Assembly (NCBI GenBank): GCA_004963905.1
Contig: SUGL01000013.1
Span: 95,379-159,378, forward strand
DNA: 64,000 nucleotides
Source of the DNA: Mesorhizobium sp.
GTDB lineage: Bacteria > Pseudomonadota > Alphaproteobacteria > Rhizobiales > Rhizobiaceae
Direction of reading: 5' to 3'
Shown here: in pieces, positions 1 to 7,846 of the stretch
How the letters are laid out: each line of letters begins with the position of its first letter
Numbering within the stretch: position 1 is the stretch's first letter
The notes under the pieces: generated by a model
Told to the model about the DNA's origin: nothing
Database searches by the model: none
The model's input: only the letters and a program-made list of their open reading frames with translations
Position numbers and translations under genes: made by a program

Positions 1-132
1 CGGTTGGAAAAGATGATGATTGCGCTTGTCGATCATGGTGATGCGCACCGGTGCGCCGGCAAGAGCGCGGGTGAGTTCGAGGCCGCCGAACCCGGCGCCG
101 ACGACCACGACACGATGGCTGGCTTCACTCAT
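1..132 (-). CDS. ndh: NADH dehydrogenase-like FAD oxidoreductase, N-terminus only (partial)
   Basis: The first 44 codons of a gene that runs off the left edge of the window. The start at 132 gives MSEASHR followed by [13 protein letters not shown], a Rossmann dinucleotide-binding GxGxxG motif, then a basic [12 protein letters not shown] segment. That combination is typical of type II NADH:quinone oxidoreductases (NDH-2), which pass electrons from NADH to quinone at the membrane without pumping protons. The family assignment rests on this N-terminus alone, and another FAD-dependent pyridine-nucleotide oxidoreductase is possible. It is divergent from the cyclo-ligase gene to its right. Confidence 0.75.
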   Translation of the reverse strand, partial: MSEASHRVVVVGAGFGGLELTRALAGAPVRITMIDKRNHHLFQP

Positions 133-261
133 TTCATTCCACCTCGCCAAGCGGATTCACCGCCCGTCATGTAAGCATTTTTGTGCACCGCAACAATGCC
201 GCCGCAGACAGCTCCATTGCCTGGGAGTCGTCGCCGGGTGTCGTGAATGCACATGCCGCTC

Positions 262-285
262 TTCAGGCGGGAGGTATAGCCTGAA
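262..285 (+). other. Hairpin in the leader of the cyclo-ligase gene
   Basis: TTCAGGC (262-268) and GCCTGAA (279-285) form a perfect 7-bp stem with a 10-nt loop, 22 nt before the start codon at 308. No T-tract follows, so it is not an obvious terminator. The 175-bp space between ndh and the cyclo-ligase could hold a structured leader. In many proteobacteria 6S RNA lies immediately upstream of this gene, but I do not recognise the 6S sequence here. Confidence 0.4.
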
Positions 286-307
286 CCGAAAATGACGGGA
301 GCAAAGC

Positions 308-970
308 ATGATCGACGATCGCGATGACGACGGCCCGGCCCAATACGCCTCGCCGCCTTGTTTCATGCACGAGCTCGATCCGGCCTATCAGGTGCCGCTG
401 TCCGATTGGACGGATGTCAGGCGCTGGCGCAAGGCGGAGCGCGAACGACTGATCGGCGCGCGGCTTGCCGTCTCCGCCGATGCGCGCGCGGCTATGTCGG
501 CACGCATTGCCGAGGGCCTCGACGCCCTGGTCGGCGACGTTGCCGGCCGCATGGTCAGCCTCTACTGGCCGTTCCGCGGCGAGCCGGACCTGCGCGGCTG
601 GATGGCGTCGATCAATGCGCGCGGCGGCCGCACGGCGCTGCCCGTCGTCATCGAAAAGGGCCAGCCCCTGGTCTTCCGCGCCTACGCGCCTGGAGACCGG
701 CTGGAGAAAGGCGTCTGGAACATCCCGATCCCGGCCAAGGGCGATCCGGTGCTGCCCGACATCGTGATCTCGCCCGTCGTCGGCATTGATCCCGACAACT
801 TCCGGCTGGGCTATGGCGGCGGCTTCTACGACCGTACGCTTGCCGCCATGCCGTTCAGGCCGCTGGTCATCGGTGTCGGCTATGAATTGCAGCGCATCCC
901 CACGATCTACCCGCAGCCGCACGATATTCCGATGACGACGGTGGTGACGGAGGCGGTTAGAGGTAAATGA
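308..970 (+). CDS. fthC: 5-formyltetrahydrofolate cyclo-ligase
   Basis: 220 residues. The enzyme converts 5-formyl-THF to 5,10-methenyl-THF with ATP hydrolysis and recycles an inhibitory folate form in one-carbon metabolism; it is cytosolic. The family signature is the C-terminal GYGGGFYDRTL motif (about residues 161-171), which forms the phosphate/folate loop. Upstream there is a DWTDVRRWRKAERERLI segment of the kind found at the start of the domain. The roughly 30-residue N-terminal extension rich in Asp and Arg is longer than in short family members, so a downstream start is possible, although no in-frame ATG is better placed. The gene ends 3 bp before the convergent Lrp gene. Confidence 0.9.
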   Translation: MIDDRDDDGPAQYASPPCFMHELDPAYQVPLSDWTDVRRWRKAERERLIGARLAVSADARAAMSARIAEGLDALVGDVAGRMVSLYWPFRGEPDLRGWMASINARGGRTALPVVIEKGQPLVFRAYAPGDRLEKGVWNIPIPAKGDPVLPDIVISPVVGIDPDNFRLGYGGGFYDRTLAAMPFRPLVIGVGYELQRIPTIYPQPHDIPMTTVVTEAVRGK

Positions 971-973
971 CGA

Positions 974-1447
974 TTACGCCATTTCCGGCCGCAACCCCAC
1001 CGCCGTCCTGTCGACGATCTCGCGCAGGGCGAAGGACGAGTTGATCTTCGTCACATGCGGCATGGCCGACAGCCATTCCTTGTGGATGCGCTCATAGTCG
1101 GCGAGGTCCTTTGCGGCGATGCGCAGGATATAGTCGTATTCGCCCGACATCAGATGGCAGGAAAGCACGTTCGGACAGCGCTTGATCGCCGCCTCGAAGT
1201 CCGACAGCGTCTTCTCGAATTGCCCCGACAGCGATATATGGACGATCGCCGTCATCTGGTGGCCGAGCGCGGCGTTGGACAGCCGCGCGTGGTAGCCTCG
1301 GATGGTTCCGGATTTCTCCAGATTGTCGAGCCGGCGTGAGCAGGCCGACTGCGATAGCCCGACCTTCTCGGCAAGCGCCGCGTTGGGGATCCGGCCATCC
1401 TTCTGCAAAGTCTCCAGAATGGCGATATCAATCCTATCGAGCGGCAT
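974..1447 (-). CDS. Lrp/AsnC family transcriptional regulator (probable regulator of ald)
   Basis: 157 residues with the standard Lrp layout: an N-terminal helix-turn-helix (LDRIDIAILETLQKDGRI, then NAALAEKVGLSQSACSRRL, about residues 3-45) and a C-terminal RAM/ligand-binding domain with the SGEYDYILRI segment. Lrp proteins bind amino acids and assemble as octamers on DNA. It is divergent from alanine dehydrogenase across a 213-bp AT-richer intergenic region, the arrangement of AldR-type regulators that control ald in response to alanine. The regulatory link is inferred from this position; the family call is secure. Confidence 0.9.
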   Translation of the reverse strand: MPLDRIDIAILETLQKDGRIPNAALAEKVGLSQSACSRRLDNLEKSGTIRGYHARLSNAALGHQMTAIVHISLSGQFEKTLSDFEAAIKRCPNVLSCHLMSGEYDYILRIAAKDLADYERIHKEWLSAMPHVTKINSSFALREIVDRTAVGLRPEMA

Positions 1448-1660
1448 TTTTCGTGATTCCTACGAAGATGCTGGCATTTTGCGCAACGATTATCGAAGAC
1501 CTGGCGTTACCGCAAGTGCATTCGCAAACACATACGGAACGATTCATGCTTCACTGCGTCTCATGCATGTCGCCCTGAACCGCACGGCGGTTTTGAGGCT
1601 TGCGGCATGCCCGGAAATGTCAGGGAGAGCGCCCGTTCAAGGGCCGGACAGGAGAAGAAA

Positions 1661-2776
1661 ATGCGCGTCGGCTGCCCCAAGGAAATCAAGAATCATGAAT
1701 ACCGCGTCGGCCTGACGCCCGGCTCGGTCCGCGAATATGTCGCGCACGGCCACGAAGTGCTGGTCGAGACCGGCGCCGGTGCCGGGATCGGCGCCGACGA
1801 CAATGCCTATCGCGCCGCCGGCGCGACCATCGCCAAGACGGCCGCCGATGTGTTCGCCAAGTCGGACATGATCGTCAAAGTCAAGGAGCCGCAGCCCAAC
1901 GAGTGGGTCCAGCTGCGCGACGGCCAGATCCTCTATACCTACCTGCACCTCGCTCCCGATCCGGAGCAGACCAAGGGTCTGCTCGCTTCCGGCGTCACCG
2001 CCGTTGCCTATGAGACGGTGACCGACGACCGCGGCGGCCTGCCGCTGCTCGCCCCGATGTCGGAAGTCGCCGGCCGTCTGTCGATCCAGGCCGGAGCGAC
2101 CGCGCTGCAGAAGGCCAACGGCGGCCGCGGCGTGCTGCTCGGCGGCGTTCCAGGCGTGCTGCCCGGCAAGGTGACGGTGCTCGGCGGCGGTGTCGTCGGC
2201 CTGCATGCGGCCAAGATGGCCGCCGGCCTCGGCGCCGACGTCACCATCATCGACCGCTCGATCCCGCGCCTGCGTCAGCTCGACGACATCTTTGGCGGCC
2301 GCGTCCATACCCGTTACTCGACCGTCGAGGCGCTGGAAGATGAGTGCTTCTCGGCCGACATCGTCGTCGGCGCCGTGCTGATCCCGGGCGCCGCGGCACC
2401 CAAGCTCGTCACCCGCGAAATGCTCTCCGGCATGAAGAAGGGCTCGGTGCTGGTCGACGTGGCCATCGACCAGGGCGGCTGCTTCGAGACCTCGCATGCC
2501 ACGACGCATGCCGATCCGACCTACGAGGTCGACGGCGTCATCCACTACTGCGTCGCCAACATGCCGGGTGCGGTTCCGGTCACCTCGGCGCATGCGCTCA
2601 ACAACGCCACCTTGCACCACGGCCTGCAGCTTGCCGACAAGGGCCTGAAGGCGCTGGTCGACGACCACCACCTGCGCAACGGCCTCAATGTCCACAAGGG
2701 CAAGATCACCAATCGCGCCGTCGCCGAAGCGCTCGGCTACGAAATGGTCGAGCCGAAGGCGGTGCTCGCCGCCTGA
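1661..2776 (+). CDS. ald: Alanine dehydrogenase
   Basis: 371 residues, the family's usual length. It catalyses reversible oxidative deamination of L-alanine to pyruvate and ammonia with NAD+. The start at 1661 gives the conserved [21 protein letters not shown]-terminus and has AGGAG about 8 nt upstream; an in-frame upstream ATG at 1607 would add non-conserved residues. Visible landmarks are the substrate-binding Lys in VKVKEPQ, the catalytic His in YTYLHLAPD, and the Rossmann loop [21 protein letters not shown] near residue 170. It is probably controlled by the divergent Lrp-type gene and is followed by a strong terminator. Confidence 0.97.
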   Translation: MRVGCPKEIKNHEYRVGLTPGSVREYVAHGHEVLVETGAGAGIGADDNAYRAAGATIAKTAADVFAKSDMIVKVKEPQPNEWVQLRDGQILYTYLHLAPDPEQTKGLLASGVTAVAYETVTDDRGGLPLLAPMSEVAGRLSIQAGATALQKANGGRGVLLGGVPGVLPGKVTVLGGGVVGLHAAKMAAGLGADVTIIDRSIPRLRQLDDIFGGRVHTRYSTVEALEDECFSADIVVGAVLIPGAAAPKLVTREMLSGMKKGSVLVDVAIDQGGCFETSHATTHADPTYEVDGVIHYCVANMPGAVPVTSAHALNNATLHHGLQLADKGLKALVDDHHLRNGLNVHKGKITNRAVAEALGYEMVEPKAVLAA

Positions 2777-2805
2777 TTTAGAAGAAACAGCTTCCTCCTG
2801 TCGCG

Positions 2806-2833
2806 CCCGCCGGTCCTTCCGGCGGGCTTTTTA
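2806..2833 (+). terminator. Rho-independent terminator of ald
   Basis: GCCCGCCGG, loop TCCTT, CCGGCGGGC, then a T-rich run, beginning about 30 nt after the ald stop codon. Confidence 0.85.
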
Positions 2834-2866
2834 TTTTCTGGTTCCCGCGCGAGAAATCCGGGCAAC

Positions 2867-2892
2867 AAAAAAGCGGAGCCAAAGCCCCGCTT
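2867..2892 (-). terminator. Weak terminator-like hairpin, minus orientation
   Basis: AAAAAAGCGG...CCGCTT on the plus strand reads on the minus strand as a short stem followed by six T. No convincing minus-strand gene ends here, so its role is unclear. It may terminate antisense transcription toward ald. Confidence 0.35.
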
Positions 2893-3157
2893 CCTCGGTG
2901 TTGCGATGTGCCGCCGGTCCATCCGCGGTCGGCGATCGATCAACGACTGCCTTTTAGCGCGGTTGTACGACGGGAATACGACAACGTTACCGTCTCGCTC
3001 GCCGCTTCGAAAATGCCGGCCGCCGCCAATAAGCGTTGTGTGAAGCGTTTCACATTCGGCACTGGGGAAAAATGCCTAGACACGATCCGCCTGCTCGATG
3101 GCTTCTGTCGCAGGCTTTTTCCCAACTGCCCGCCAGACCATCGGCGGGCATTTTTTT
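2893..3157 (+). other. Intergenic region with two tandem plus-strand terminator hairpins; possible small RNA
   Basis: No gene is recognised in this stretch. It ends with two plus-orientated hairpins: GCCTGC (3089-3094)/GCAGGC (3110-3115) followed by TTTTT, and TGCCCGCC (3127-3134)/GGCGGGCA (3143-3150) followed by seven T. The ald transcript already has its own terminator at 2806-2833. Two further terminators facing the same way therefore suggest an independent short transcript starting between about 2900 and 3060. The minus-strand DUF1203 gene ends at 3157, so the second T-tract abuts its stop codon. Confidence 0.4.
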
Positions 3158-3624
3158 CATGCCCGTTCGATGCGGCACTGGTAGCAATTGTTGCGCGCCG
3201 AGCGGACGTGGATATAGGCGATGTCGTCGCGTTCGAACAAAGTCTCGGCGCGAGCCGCGATATCGCTAGTCGGGGTGACGGCGCCGCTGCCGTAGACGAT
3301 GCGGTCGTCCTTGCCGTAGCCGCGAACGATATAGTCGCTGCTTGCGAGCATCTCTGGCAGCGCTTCCGCGTCCGCGGCGGGTTCGCATTCCTCCGCATGC
3401 AGGAAGATCGGTCCGGTCTCGGCGTAAGGCTGAAGTTCGGGGAACGGCCGGTAGGCGAGGATGAGATAGCGCTCGCCTACCGCAACATTCTTCATGCAAT
3501 GCCGGCACGGCACGCCGTCGCCGTCGGAAACCCTTCGTTCGGGCGTGAGGCCGTAGGCGTCTGGCCCTCCCCGCTGCAAGGCTCTCACGGCTTCGGTCGG
3601 CAGGGCTTTGAACTGGATGCTCAT
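3157..3624 (-). CDS. DUF1203 domain-containing protein
   Basis: 155 residues and close to DUF1203 throughout. It has an N-terminal FKALPTEAVRAL segment, a central VPCRHCMKNVAVGERYLIL stretch with a CxxC pair (about residues 40-43), the PFPELQPYAETGPIFLHAE core, and a terminal RNNCYQCRIERA. The family has no established biochemical function; conserved His and Cys residues hint at metal binding. It is a single gene, followed by a hairpin on the opposite strand. The family identification is good and the function is unknown. Confidence 0.85.
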   Translation of the reverse strand: MSIQFKALPTEAVRALQRGGPDAYGLTPERRVSDGDGVPCRHCMKNVAVGERYLILAYRPFPELQPYAETGPIFLHAEECEPAADAEALPEMLASSDYIVRGYGKDDRIVYGSGAVTPTSDIAARAETLFERDDIAYIHVRSARNNCYQCRIERA

Positions 3625-3843
3625 GGCTAAATCTCCGGCGTCGTTGCCCGGAAATTATGCCAGCGCGACCGTATCTCCCACCCGATTCCTGCCAAGCGGT
3701 CCGCGCGTCGCTCGGAGCGCAAGATCGAAATATCAGGAACCCGAAATCACGACACCGGAGTTATCGGACTCGCCAGACAGGACGCTCCGCGCCATGATGA
3801 TCGCGTGGTGCGCTGGCGGCTGGAGTCTGGCGATGGTCCGAGC

Positions 3844-4254
3844 ATGATCACCGGGGGATGCCTGTGCGGCGCGGTCCGCTACGAGAGCCGCGCGGAGCCG
3901 ATCACCGCGCGGCTGTGCTGGTGCCGCTTCTGCCAGTATATTGCGGCCGGCAATGCGGCGGTGAGCGTCTGCTTCTTGACGGCGCACTTCAGGGTCGCGG
4001 GCGAGACGCGCGATTACGAAAGCATGGCTGACAGCGGCAGCAGGATGCACCGACGCTTCTGCCCAGCGTGCGGAGTGCATCTTTTCAGCGAGGCGGAGTC
4101 GCGCCCGCATCTGATCTTCGTGCGCGCTGGCACGCTCGACGATCCGAACATGATACGGCCCGCAGCGACGATCTGGACGATCAAGGCGCCGCCCTGGGCA
4201 TGCATCGACACCTCGCCGCCGACTTTCGAGGGCCAGCCGCCGCCGGTGGCGTAG
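3844..4254 (+). CDS. GFA family (glutathione-dependent formaldehyde-activating-like) protein
   Basis: 136 residues from the ATG at 3844, which opens with the canonical MITGGCLCGAVRY of GFA/CENP-V proteins; an in-frame upstream start would add unrelated residues. Zinc ligands are visible as CLCG (residues 6-9), CWCRFC (near 24-29) and the late CPACG. These small proteins carry the Gfa zinc fold. Only a few members have been shown to act on glutathione adducts, so the enzymatic role here is not established. It stands alone, convergent with the GNAT gene on the other strand. Confidence 0.88.
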   Translation: MITGGCLCGAVRYESRAEPITARLCWCRFCQYIAAGNAAVSVCFLTAHFRVAGETRDYESMADSGSRMHRRFCPACGVHLFSEAESRPHLIFVRAGTLDDPNMIRPAATIWTIKAPPWACIDTSPPTFEGQPPPVA

Positions 4255-4308
4255 GCGCTTCGACGCAGTCGACCGGATCGGCTCCCCGGCGCCACTCTTT
4301 GCCCCTGA

Positions 4309-4881
4309 CTACGGCCTCATCACACTCGCCGAGCGCTCGGCGAAGGTCATCGGATGAACGACCTCCCTCTTCTGCGCCACCGGCGTGAAGCCGAGTTTCT
4401 GGTAAAGCGGCAGCGCCGCCGGATGGTCGAGCGTGCAGGTCTGCACCGTGACGCGCTTCGGTCCATACGACCATGCGGCGGAGATAGCCGCGCCCAGGAA
4501 CCAGCGGCCGATGCCCTGGCCGTGCGCGTGTTCCATCATGCCGAAATAGGCGAGTTCCACTTCGTCCGGCAAATGCGGCTTGAGATCGAAGAAGCCGGCG
4601 GGGGAGCCGTCGAGGTAGAGCACCCTGATGTCGCGGTCCTCGCGATGCAGGCCGGCGGCCAGTTCCTCGTCGCTCAGTCTGAGCACGTTGACCCAGTGCC
4701 ATTTGCGCCCGACCCGATCCATCAGGTAGCGGTAGAAATGCAGCGGGATGTCCTTGGTCTTCAGCAGCGCGATCTGACGGTTGTAAGGCAGCGGCGGCGA
4801 CGAGGCCGGCGGCGCGTGCATCTCGAGGAATGTCACCGTGACCTCGATATCCTTCGGCACACCGTTTTCCATCGCCGTCAT
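4309..4881 (-). CDS. GNAT family N-acetyltransferase
   Basis: 190 residues from the ATG at 4881. That ATG overlaps the stop of the upstream sulfurtransferase gene in an ATGA junction, implying translational coupling; a second ATG lies three codons later. The GNAT acetyl-CoA fold is seen in VELAYFGMMEHAHGQGIGRWF (motif A, with the Q/R-x-x-G-x-G/A loop HGQGIGRW, about residues 113-133) and the later LDHPAALPLYQKLGF motif B (about 152-166). The substrate cannot be told from the sequence. It is the last gene of a minus-strand run with cysK, the AlaX-like gene and sseA. Confidence 0.85.
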   Translation of the reverse strand: MTAMENGVPKDIEVTVTFLEMHAPPASSPPLPYNRQIALLKTKDIPLHFYRYLMDRVGRKWHWVNVLRLSDEELAAGLHREDRDIRVLYLDGSPAGFFDLKPHLPDEVELAYFGMMEHAHGQGIGRWFLGAAISAAWSYGPKRVTVQTCTLDHPAALPLYQKLGFTPVAQKREVVHPMTFAERSASVMRP

Positions 4882-5729
4882 TCCTTGCCCGTCACGATGG
4901 GTGTGTCGCTGAGGCCGCCCCATTCGGTCCATGAGCCGTCGTAAAGCCTGTTGTCGGTATGGCCAACCGTCTCCAGCGCCAGCGAGATCGCCGCCGCGGT
5001 GATGCCCGATCCGCACGAGGTGACGACCGGCTTTGAAAGGTCGATGCCGGCATCCTCGATCACCTTGCGCAAGCGGTCCTTGGGCAGCAGCTCGCCATTC
5101 TCGGAGAGCGCGGCGACCGGGACGTTGTGGGCGCCCGGCATATGGCCTGAACGAACGCCAGGACGCGGTTCCGGATCGGTTCCGACGAAACGCCCGGGAG
5201 AACGCGCATCGGCGATCTGGCTTCCTCTGTTTCCAACGATCCGGCGCATCTCGTCGAGGCTGACGACCCTGCCTGCATCGAAATCGGCGTAAAAGACGCA
5301 AGGCGCAGTTTTGGTCGGCTCCGCCGTCACCGGCCGCCCTTCCGCCCTCCAGCGGTCGAAGCCGCCGTTCAGGATGTAGACCTGGAAGACGCCCATGACC
5401 CGGAACATCCACCAGGCGCGCGGCGCCGAAAACAGCCCCGGGCCGTCATAGACGACGATAGTGTCGTCGGCCGAAACGCCCATGGAGCCGACATATTGCG
5501 CGAAGTACTGGGGCGAGGCCAATGTATGCGGCAGCTTCGAATCCGGATCCGAAACGGCGTCCTGATCGAGGAAGCGGGCGCCGGGGATATGGGCGGCGAC
5601 GTATTCCGCGTGGGCGTTGCGCTGCTGCGCCGGCAGGTACCAGGAGGCGTCGATGATGGTGAGCCCTGGCGTTCCCAATCGCTTCTCGAGCCAGTCCGCG
5701 TCGACGATGAAAGGGCTGTCTTCGGCCAT
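4878..5729 (-). CDS. sseA: 3-mercaptopyruvate/thiosulfate sulfurtransferase
   Basis: 283 residues from the ATG at 5729, which has GGAG about 12 nt upstream; a TTG at 5777 would extend it by 16 residues into the preceding gene's end. There are two rhodanese domains: the N-terminal inactive one (VDADWLEKRLG, then IPGARFLDQD) and the C-terminal catalytic one with the persulfide-forming Cys239 in VTSCGSGITAA. It transfers sulfur from 3-mercaptopyruvate or thiosulfate to cyanide or thiols. The CGSG(I/V)TA loop favours mercaptopyruvate sulfurtransferase. Its position downstream of cysK fits cysteine/sulfur metabolism. Confidence 0.93.
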   Translation of the reverse strand: MAEDSPFIVDADWLEKRLGTPGLTIIDASWYLPAQQRNAHAEYVAAHIPGARFLDQDAVSDPDSKLPHTLASPQYFAQYVGSMGVSADDTIVVYDGPGLFSAPRAWWMFRVMGVFQVYILNGGFDRWRAEGRPVTAEPTKTAPCVFYADFDAGRVVSLDEMRRIVGNRGSQIADARSPGRFVGTDPEPRPGVRSGHMPGAHNVPVAALSENGELLPKDRLRKVIEDAGIDLSKPVVTSCGSGITAAAISLALETVGHTDNRLYDGSWTEWGGLSDTPIVTGKE

Positions 5730-5773
5730 TTTCCTGCTCTCCTGCCCGCCTCTCGCGACGCTCGTCTTGTCCG

Positions 5774-6517
5774 TCAATTCGCCGGCATCGGTCCGAAGCG
5801 GATGCGGAAGCGTCGGTTCTCGCGGCCCTTCTTCTCGATCTTGCCGACGTGGATCTCGCCGACCTCGCCGGTGCTCTTAACATGGGTGCCGCCGCAGGGC
5901 TGGCTGTCGACCAAGGCATTCTCGCCGATGCAGACCAACCGGATCTTGCCGGTGCCAAGGGGCGGCCGCACGTTCTTCGATTTCACAAGCCCGGGATTGG
6001 CCGAAAGTTCCTCGTCGGTGATCAGCCGCGTGAAGATCGGATGATCGGCCCGCACAAGCTCCATCAGCCTAGCCGTCACATCCTCCTTGGTGAAGCCGGC
6101 GTCGGGAATGTCGAAATCGACACGGCTGTCATCCTCGGCGACCGCAGCCCCGGTGATCGGAAACGGGCAGACGACGGTGAGCAGATGGCAGGCGGAATGC
6201 ATGCGCATCAGAAGATGCCGTCGTTCCCAGTCGATGGCGAGCTTCAGCCTTTCGCCAACCGCCGGCAACGCCTGTTCAGGCGCCGGTACATGGATGATCT
6301 CGTCCTTGGTCTCGCCAGTGATGGTGGCGGCGATCGCTATGCGGCTGCCGTCGGCGCGTTCGAACATGCCGGTATCGCCGGGCTGTCCTCCCGACGTAGC
6401 GTAGAAGATGGTCCGATCAAGAAGAATGCCGCCGCGATCGTTGATGGCGACGACCTGCGCGTCCGCCGTCCTCAGATAGGCGTCGTCACGGAACAGCGCT
6501 TCGGTTCTCCGCGCCAT
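5774..6517 (-). CDS. Alanyl-tRNA editing protein (AlaX-like)
   Basis: 247 residues starting MARRTEALFRDDAYLRT at 6517, overlapping the cysK stop codon by one base. Free-standing AlaX proteins deacylate Ser- or Gly-mischarged tRNA-Ala. The zinc-binding editing-domain motifs are present: HSACH (HxxxH) near residue 104 and CGGTHVKSTGEVG (CxxxH) near residue 210. The GGQPGDTG segment near residue 41, characteristic of the AlaRS editing/AlaX-II N-terminal part, is also seen. It lies between cysK and sseA in the same minus-strand operon and has no AlaRS catalytic domain. Confidence 0.92.
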   Translation of the reverse strand: MARRTEALFRDDAYLRTADAQVVAINDRGGILLDRTIFYATSGGQPGDTGMFERADGSRIAIAATITGETKDEIIHVPAPEQALPAVGERLKLAIDWERRHLLMRMHSACHLLTVVCPFPITGAAVAEDDSRVDFDIPDAGFTKEDVTARLMELVRADHPIFTRLITDEELSANPGLVKSKNVRPPLGTGKIRLVCIGENALVDSQPCGGTHVKSTGEVGEIHVGKIEKKGRENRRFRIRFGPMPAN

Positions 6518-7551
6518 CAGGCCACCTTTTCGAACGGCACCGAGATATCGGCCTTTTCTTCCATCCAGCCCGGCACCGGCAGGTTCTTGCCGCGCAGGAA
6601 CGTGGGATTGAACAGCTTCGACTGGTAGCGCGTGCCGTAGTCGGCGAGGATCGTCACGATGGTATGGCCGGGGCCAAGCTCGCGCGCCAGCCGGATGGCG
6701 CCGGCGATGTTGATGCCCGTCGAGCCGCCGACGCAAAGCCCCTCTTCCTGGATCAGGTCGAAGATGATCGGCAACGCCTCCTCGTCCGGGATCTGGTAGG
6801 AGAAGTCCGGCGTGAACCCTTCGAGATTGGCGGTGATGCGGCCCTGGCCGATGCCTTCGGTGATCGAGCTGCCGTCGGATTTCAGCTCGCCGCTGGTGTA
6901 GAAGCTGTAAAGCGCGGCGCCGAGCGGGTCGGCAAGCGCGATCTTGACTTGCCTGCTCTTGGCCTTCAGCCCGATCGCGACGCCGGCCAGTGTGCCGCCG
7001 GATCCGACCGCCGACACGAAGCCGTCGACCTTGCCGCCGGTCTGGGTCCAGATCTCCTGTGCCGTCGTGCGGATATGGCCGTCGCGGTTGGCGACATTGT
7101 CGAACTGGTTGGCCCAGATCGCGCCGTTCGGCTCCGAACGCGCCAGTTGCTCGGCGAGCCGCCCGGACAGCTTCACATAGTTGTTGGGGTTCTTGTAGGG
7201 CACGGCCGGCACTTCGATCAGCTCGGCCCCCAGGATCTTGATCGTGTCCTTCTTTTCCTGGCTCTGCGTGTCCGGGATGACGATGACGGTTCGGTAGCCG
7301 AGCGCCTTGGCGACCAGCGTCAGGCCGATGCCGGTGTTGCCTGCGGTCCCTTCGACGATGACGCCGCCGGGTTTCAAGAGCCCGCGCTGCTCGGCGTCTC
7401 GGATGATGAACAGGCCCGCACGATCCTTGACCGATTGCCCCGGATTCATGAATTCGGCCTTGCCGAGGATTTCGCAGCCGGTCGCGTCCGAAGCCTTGTT
7501 GAGTCGGATCAAGGGTGTATTGCCGATCGCTTCGATCACATTACGGGGCAT
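6517..7551 (-). CDS. cysK: Cysteine synthase A (O-acetylserine sulfhydrylase)
   Basis: 344 residues, PLP-dependent. The enzyme makes L-cysteine from O-acetylserine and sulfide in the cytosol. Landmarks are the IGNTPLIRLN start, NPGQSVKDRAGLFII holding the PLP Lys, the EGTAGNTGIGL substrate loop, the GSGGTLAG phosphate cradle, and GGSTGINIAGA near the C-terminus. It is first in a tightly packed minus-strand operon (cysK, alaX-like, sseA, GNAT) with 1-4 base overlaps in most junctions. It is about 20 residues longer than typical CysK, through the C-terminal FLRGKNLPVPGWMEEK tail. The family also contains cystathionine beta-synthase-like members, but the pattern favours CysK. Confidence 0.93.
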   Translation of the reverse strand: MPRNVIEAIGNTPLIRLNKASDATGCEILGKAEFMNPGQSVKDRAGLFIIRDAEQRGLLKPGGVIVEGTAGNTGIGLTLVAKALGYRTVIVIPDTQSQEKKDTIKILGAELIEVPAVPYKNPNNYVKLSGRLAEQLARSEPNGAIWANQFDNVANRDGHIRTTAQEIWTQTGGKVDGFVSAVGSGGTLAGVAIGLKAKSRQVKIALADPLGAALYSFYTSGELKSDGSSITEGIGQGRITANLEGFTPDFSYQIPDEEALPIIFDLIQEEGLCVGGSTGINIAGAIRLARELGPGHTIVTILADYGTRYQSKLFNPTFLRGKNLPVPGWMEEKADISVPFEKVA

Positions 7552-7724
7552 TCAGGATTCCTTTATGCGTGCGGTCGAGACCCTAGAAACCGGAAGCCGC
7601 GGTTTCAAGGCAAGATTTTGCCTGGTCCAGTCGCATTCCGGACGCTGCAATCCTCGCTATCATTTCGACGATGTGCCCAAAAGCGCTCTTTTCATCCGAT
7701 TTCTTCGCCGTTAGAGCACTAATG

Positions 7725-7820
7725 CTTTGCGCGTCCGACCGGACGCGCAAAGCTGTAGGACTTTAATCTGGCGCATGATTCCTTTCCGAAAACCGGTGCC
7801 GGTTTTCGGGGTCATGCGCC
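7725..7820. repeat. Composite palindromic intergenic repeat
   Basis: Two adjacent inverted repeats lie in the cysK-SDR spacer. The first is a 12-bp perfect stem, CTTTGCGCGTCC (7725-7736)/GGACGCGCAAAG (7741-7752). The second is a larger one, GGCGCATGA (7770-7778) with inner CCGAAAACCGG/CCGGTTTTCGG (7786-7809) and TCATGCGCC (7812-7820). The second half matches, in sequence and architecture, the element at 46840-46890. This is a dispersed palindromic element rather than a gene; the surrounding 7552-7846 holds nothing else recognisable. Confidence 0.75.
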
Positions 7821-7846
7821 GACCCAGACCATACGCGGGACTTTCA

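Noticed and set aside
2908-3630. 240-codon plus-strand frame opposite DUF1203
   Set aside because: The minus-strand DUF1203 match is clear; this frame also crosses the terminators at 3089-3157.
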